Positions 53,891 through 64,000 of a DNA stretch of 64,000 nucleotides are shown one piece after another. The notes beneath the pieces are model-generated. The model was not told where the DNA came from. It ran no database searches and was given only the letters and a program-made list of their open reading frames with translations. The position numbers and the translations under genes are program-made. Within the stretch, counting starts at the first letter, position 1. Every line of letters begins with the position of its first letter. The stretch is from the NCBI RefSeq assembly GCF_000282315.2, contig NZ_AKJN02000006.1, positions 2,046,001 to 2,110,000 on the forward strand. Direction: 5' to 3'. The DNA is from Pseudomonas sp. GM41(2012). Its GTDB lineage: Bacteria > Pseudomonadota > Gammaproteobacteria > Pseudomonadales > Pseudomonadaceae.

Positions 53891-53931
53891 CAAAAACTCT
53901 GCACAACACTTTTCAGGAGCTCAGGTAAGTA

Positions 53932-56409
53932 ATGCGACCTCAAACACGCCGCACACCTCTCGCGCTGGCCGTACAGCGCCCGACTTTGCATCGCACCTTG
54001 TTCACTAGCGTACTGCTGACCGCCACCTTGCTGGGGAGCTCGATGGCCAATGCTGCACCTGTAAAAGTGAACATTGCAGGTCAATCGCTTTCCAACGCGC
54101 TGACCGAGCTGGGCATGCAGACCAATCTGCAAATCCTCTACAGCCCGGATCAGGTTGCAGGGATCAAGTCTCGCGCAGTGTCCGGTTCCCTGGAACCGTC
54201 AGACGCCCTGAAGGCCCTGCTGCAAGGCACCGGCATCTCGTTTCAGATCAACGGCAACAGCGTCACCCTGGTGTCCGGCGGCGGCTCGAGCCTGCAACTG
54301 GGCGCGACCACCATTTCCGGCCAGGCCCTGGGCCTGACCACTGAGGACACCGGTTCCTACACCACCGGCGCCACCACCACCGCCACCAAGTTGCCGCTGA
54401 CCCTTCGCGAAACCCCGCAATCGGTGACCGTGGTCACCCGTCAGCAAATGGATGATCGCGGCGCCACCAGCGTCGGCGACGTATTGCGCAACACCCCCGG
54501 CGTCACGGCGCAGAAGTACGACAGTGACCGTACCGAGTTTTCCGCCCGTGGCTTCGCCATCACCAACTTCCAGTACGATGGCATCAACCTCCCGTACGAC
54601 GGCGTTTACGGTGAGAACCCGAACAACAGTGACGACGCCGCCAGCCTCGATCGCGTCGAAGTCATCAAAGGCGCTACCGGCCTGATGACCGGCTCGGGCG
54701 ACCCCTCCGCCACCGTCAACCTGGTGCGCAAGAAACCGACCAAGGAATTCAAGGCTTCGGTCAGTGCCACCGCCGGTTACTGGGACAACTACCGCACCGA
54801 AGGCGACATCTCCGGTTCGCTGAACGATTCCGGCAGCGTGCGCGGCCGCTTCGTCGGTGCCCTTCAGGACAAAGGCTCGTACATCGACCACTACAGTCAA
54901 AAGAAAGACTTGTTCTACGGCATCCTCGAAGCCGATCTGACGGACGATACCTTGCTGACCCTGGGCGTCGACAAGTCCAGTGCCACCCCGCGCGGCAGCT
55001 CCTGGACCGGTAACTCGCCGTACTTCACCGACGGCGGCCGTACCGACTTCTCTCGCAGTTTCAACCCCGGTGCCGACTGGAGTCGTCGTGATTTCGACAG
55101 CGTCACCTACTTCTCGTCGCTGGAACAGGCACTGGCCAATGACTGGAAATTCAAGGCCAGCTTCGACCAGAAAACCACCGACCACGATACCCAACTGGCC
55201 TCGGCCAGCGGTGGTTACGCGGACCGCGCCACGGGCGAAGGCAATTACCTTTACTGGGGTCGCTGGGAAGGCCATCGCGTACAGAACACGGCTGATGTGA
55301 ACGTCTCCGGACCGTTCACCCTGGGCGGTCGCGAGCATGAACTGGTGGCCGGCTTCATGGCATCGCACTCGCGCCAGACTGGCTCGACTTACGACACCAG
55401 CGCCTTCGAACTGGTGCCGGGCAGCATCTATGACTGGAACGGCAGCCTGCCGAAACAGGACTTCCCGAAAAACGGCAAGTACGAACGCACCCAGAGCCAG
55501 AACGGCCTTTACCTGGCCACGCGCCTGCGTCCGACCGACGACCTGTCGTTCATCCTCGGCAGCCGTCTGAGCACCTTCAAGTACAACGAGGATTACTCTT
55601 ACTATCCGGGCGGCACCCTCACCGACACCCACGCCAGCTACAAGGAACACGGCGTTGTCACGCCTTACGCCGGTGTGGTCTATGACCTGAACGATACCTA
55701 CTCGGTCTACGGCAGCTACACCAAGATCTACCAACCTCAGATCAACAAGGACATCAACGGTTCGACCCTGGCACCGGTCGAAGGCGACAGCTACGAAACC
55801 GGCCTGAAAGCGGCCTACTTCGAAGGCAAACTGAACGCCAGCCTGGCATTCTTCCGCATTGAGCAGGACAACGTCGCTCAATCAGTCGGCACCGATTTAA
55901 ATACCGGCGATGGCATTTTCAAAGCCACCGACGGTGCCACCACCAATGGTGTAGAACTGGAACTGGCCGGCGAACTGGCTCAGGACTGGAACGTGTCTGC
56001 CGGCTACACCTACGCCCGCACCCGTGACAAGGACGAACAGCGCATCTTCGGTTTCCCGCTGGCCACCAGCAAACCGGAACACGTGATTCGTACGTTCACC
56101 ACCTACCGCCTGCCCGGCGCGCTGGACCAGTTCACCGTCGGTGGCGGCATCAGCTGGCAGAGCGCGTTTTACGGCCAGAGCTACAGCCCCAACGTCGGCG
56201 GTGGCGAGGGCGGCAGCACCATGCTCAAGCAAGGTGGCTACACCCTCGTGGACCTGATGACCCGTTATCAGTACGACGAACACCTGAGCTTCACCGCCAA
56301 TGCCAACAACGTCTTCGACAAAAGGTACCTGACCGGCCTGGGCAACTTCGGCACCACGTTCTACGGCGAGCCGCGTAACCTGCAGATCACCGCGAAGTAT
56401 GATTTCTGA
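53932..56409 (+). CDS. fpvA: Ferripyoverdine receptor FpvA
   Basis: 825 residues. Signal peptide (~1-42, ending SMANAAP), STN signalling domain (~44-118, VNIAGQSLSNALTELGMQTN), plug with TLRETPQSVTVVTRQQMDDR and VEVIKGATGLMTGSGDPSAT, and a 22-strand barrel ending in F. It imports ferric pyoverdine with TonB and signals through its STN domain to FpvR/FpvI. The extracellular loops decide strain specificity for the pyoverdine peptide. AGGT lies 5 bases before ATG 53932. The lack of a PvdS box agrees with FpvI control. A terminator follows. Confidence 0.94.
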   Translation: MRPQTRRTPLALAVQRPTLHRTLFTSVLLTATLLGSSMANAAPVKVNIAGQSLSNALTELGMQTNLQILYSPDQVAGIKSRAVSGSLEPSDALKALLQGTGISFQINGNSVTLVSGGGSSLQLGATTISGQALGLTTEDTGSYTTGATTTATKLPLTLRETPQSVTVVTRQQMDDRGATSVGDVLRNTPGVTAQKYDSDRTEFSARGFAITNFQYDGINLPYDGVYGENPNNSDDAASLDRVEVIKGATGLMTGSGDPSATVNLVRKKPTKEFKASVSATAGYWDNYRTEGDISGSLNDSGSVRGRFVGALQDKGSYIDHYSQKKDLFYGILEADLTDDTLLTLGVDKSSATPRGSSWTGNSPYFTDGGRTDFSRSFNPGADWSRRDFDSVTYFSSLEQALANDWKFKASFDQKTTDHDTQLASASGGYADRATGEGNYLYWGRWEGHRVQNTADVNVSGPFTLGGREHELVAGFMASHSRQTGSTYDTSAFELVPGSIYDWNGSLPKQDFPKNGKYERTQSQNGLYLATRLRPTDDLSFILGSRLSTFKYNEDYSYYPGGTLTDTHASYKEHGVVTPYAGVVYDLNDTYSVYGSYTKIYQPQINKDINGSTLAPVEGDSYETGLKAAYFEGKLNASLAFFRIEQDNVAQSVGTDLNTGDGIFKATDGATTNGVELELAGELAQDWNVSAGYTYARTRDKDEQRIFGFPLATSKPEHVIRTFTTYRLPGALDQFTVGGGISWQSAFYGQSYSPNVGGGEGGSTMLKQGGYTLVDLMTRYQYDEHLSFTANANNVFDKRYLTGLGNFGTTFYGEPRNLQITAKYDF

Positions 56410-56426
56410 GTGGCTGAGCTGAAATG

Positions 56427-56462
56427 AAAAATGCCCGTATCGCGAGATACGGGCATTTTTTA
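56427..56462 (+). terminator. Rho-independent terminator of fpvA
   Basis: AAAATGCCCGTATC-GCGA-GATACGGGCATTTTTT: strong GC stem with A and T runs at its two sides. Confidence 0.93.
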
Positions 56463-56482
56463 TGAGTGCAAAAAATCAAAAG

Positions 56483-56647
56483 CCCCCTCACCCCAACCCT
56501 CTCCCCAGAGGGGCGAGGGAGCTGACCGAGGCGTTCTTTTGAGGTACTGCGACCTGAGATATCAAGTCGAACTCAGGTTTTGATAAGCATAAAGATCTGC
56601 TCCCTTTTCCCCTCTCCCCTCTGGGGAGAGGGCTGGGGTGAGGGGTG
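56483..56647. repeat. Dispersed ~165-bp element, same family as the 4.4-5.1 kb array
   Basis: Ends CCCCTCACCCCAACCCTCTC and GAGAGGGCTGGGGTGAGGGG are inverted; the interior (GCTGACCGAG ... CTGCGACC ... GTCGAACTC ... AGATCTGCTCCC) follows the units at 4446-5070. With the terminator it fills the 323-base gap between fpvA and the esterase gene. Confidence 0.88.
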
Positions 56648-56732
56648 GATTTCAGCCTGTGACTACCACTTCTCAAACAACAAAAAACCCGCCACCCCTT
56701 TCAACAGAGATGGCAGGCTTCTTCATTTCACC

Positions 56733-57689
56733 TCAAACCCTCAATCGGACCCATCCTGCTACTTCCGAGTGAATCCCTTCCACTTCACCCAACAACCCCG
56801 CCATGCGCATAAAGTCATGGGTCATGCCCGGCTGTTCCAGCAACGTCACCTCATTCCCCGCAGCACGCAGCCGCTCGGCATACGCCAGCCCTTCGTCATG
56901 CAACGGATCATGACCCGCCAAATACACCAACGCCGGCGCCACGCCGGACAGATCCTCCGCCAGCAACGGCGAGCAGCGCCAATCGGCCAGGTCCTCGGGC
57001 GTACGCCCGTAATGCGCATAGAACCAATCCAGCGTCGGCGTCTCCAGCAAATAACCCTCGGCGAAATCCCGATGCGACGCGCGCTGGGTCGTGGCATCCG
57101 TCACCGGGTACACCAACAATTGCGCCTTGGGTTTCAACGCCAGTTCCTCAGGTTCACGCACCGCCATGATCGACAACACCGTCGCCAGCGTCGCCCCCAC
57201 GCTGTCACCGGCCACGGCCACTCGCGTTGCGTCCAGGCCATGTGCCGCGCCCTCGCGCACCAGCCAATTCCCCGCATCGCAGGCATCTTGCACCGGCGTC
57301 GGGAATCGCCATTCCGGCGCCAGGCGATAATCCACCGTCAACAAGGCAAATCCGCCTTGGGAAGCCAACCGCCGGCACAGCGCATCATGGGAATCGAGAC
57401 TGCCGACCACGTAGCCGCCGCCATGGAAATACAACACCACCGGTTGCAGCCCATCGACCGATTGCCCGTCGCGATACACCCTTGCCGACAGGCTGTGGCC
57501 ATCTCGCGCGGCGATGGTGAAGTCCTCGCAGGCAACGCTGTCCAGCGGCACATCAAGAAACCCCGACGAGGCTTCGAAATCGATCCGCGCCTGTTGCGGC
57601 GACTGTTCATGCATCGCACGACTTTTGCCGTTCATCCGGCCGAACTCGGCGAGTTCGAGAAATGCTTCAAGTTCTGGCAACACAGCCAT
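56733..57689 (-). CDS. Alpha/beta hydrolase, hormone-sensitive-lipase-type esterase
   Basis: 318 residues. HSL-family motifs: oxyanion HGGG in YFHGGGYVVG, nucleophile serine in AGDSVGATLA, acidic residue in GHDPLHDEG, catalytic histidine in GMTHDFMRM. It hydrolyses short-chain esters. ATG 57689 has AAGGA 7 bases upstream; 35 upstream codons are open but run into the REP region. It lies inside the pyoverdine locus between fpvA and the terminal NRPS, so a role in pyoverdine side-chain or acyl processing is possible, but no motif proves it. Confidence 0.85.
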   Translation of the reverse strand: MAVLPELEAFLELAEFGRMNGKSRAMHEQSPQQARIDFEASSGFLDVPLDSVACEDFTIAARDGHSLSARVYRDGQSVDGLQPVVLYFHGGGYVVGSLDSHDALCRRLASQGGFALLTVDYRLAPEWRFPTPVQDACDAGNWLVREGAAHGLDATRVAVAGDSVGATLATVLSIMAVREPEELALKPKAQLLVYPVTDATTQRASHRDFAEGYLLETPTLDWFYAHYGRTPEDLADWRCSPLLAEDLSGVAPALVYLAGHDPLHDEGLAYAERLRAAGNEVTLLEQPGMTHDFMRMAGLLGEVEGIHSEVAGWVRLRV

Positions 57690-57740
57690 GGGAAAATCCT
57701 TCAACTGAATCAGGTGAAAATCGGGAAGAAACACCGGACC

Positions 57741-57808
57741 TGTAGGAGCATGGCTTGCCCGCGATAGCGCCCATGAGATCGCCATCGCGGGCAAGCCATG
57801 CTCCTACA
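57741..57808. repeat. Compact REP doublet
   Basis: TGTAGGAGCATGGCTTGCCC and GGGCAAGCCATGCTCCTACA with a ~28-base centre, between the esterase and the NRPS 3' end. Confidence 0.9.
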
Positions 57809-57815
57809 AAAGTAT

Positions 57816-64000
<6,185 letters not shown>

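Noticed and set aside
54199..55881. 560-codon open frame antisense to fpvA
   Set aside because: Shadow frame; fpvA has signal peptide, STN, plug and barrel on the plus strand.

Overview
The window is chromosomal DNA of a fluorescent pseudomonad, most likely the Pseudomonas fluorescens group. Three things point there: a large pyoverdine locus with PvdS-type promoters, many REP palindromes of the GTGGGAGCGAGCCTGCTCGCGA kind, and a block matching the remembered P. aeruginosa order PA2652-PA2659 (ctpM, transporter, tlpQ, bqsS, bqsR, PepSY genes). Gene assignments come from reading motifs and remembered relatives; no search was run. No rRNA, tRNA, CRISPR array, prophage or insertion sequence was seen. 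Layout: 1-7,700 is a sensing block with a partial sCache chemoreceptor (ctpM-like), a YuiF/NhaC-type transporter, a dCache chemoreceptor (tlpQ-like), and a two-component system (bqsRS-like) behind two small periplasmic PepSY proteins. Between tlpQ and bqsS lies a three-copy tandem repeat that carries the tail ends of both flanking genes. 7,900-15,800 holds housekeeping and metabolic genes: a patatin-like protein, queD, an alpha/beta hydrolase, codBA behind a probable sigma-54 promoter, a DapF-fold protein with both catalytic cysteines replaced by serine, and an MFS carrier. A 38-bp library-adapter sequence at 9,559-9,596 shows an assembly artefact. 15,900-20,000 is fecI-fecR-fecA (iron-citrate type uptake). 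20,055-24,170 has a low-GC, enterobacterial-looking queC, an emrAB-type efflux pair and an AhpD-like protein. 24,370-31,370 has a sigma/FecR remnant, an MscS channel with a cyclic-nucleotide domain, two isochorismatase-family hydrolases, pirin with a divergent LysR, a thioesterase and dkgB. 31,376-38,670 has a BvgS/EvgS-type phosphorelay (hybrid kinase plus LuxR-type regulator), a degenerate receiver protein and the magnesium P-type ATPase mgtA. 39,191-64,000 is the pyoverdine locus: pvdA, fpvI, pvdRT-opmQ, pvdP, pvdMN, pvdO, pvdE, fpvA, an esterase, and the end of the terminal NRPS (pvdD-like), which runs off the window. How the pyoverdine genes work together: PvdA makes N5-hydroxyornithine for the NRPSs; the terminal NRPS releases acylated ferribactin through its thioesterase; PvdE exports the precursor to the periplasm; PvdN, PvdM, PvdO and PvdP mature side chain and chromophore there; PvdRT-OpmQ exports or recycles pyoverdine; FpvA takes up the ferric form and signals to FpvI. 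Five promoters in this locus match TAAAT-N16-CGT exactly (pvdA, pvdR, pvdP, pvdM, pvdE), which implies PvdS control, while fpvA lacks that motif and instead has a Fur-like site, as expected for an FpvI target. PvdS, FpvR, PvdQ, PvdL and the other NRPSs are not in this window.
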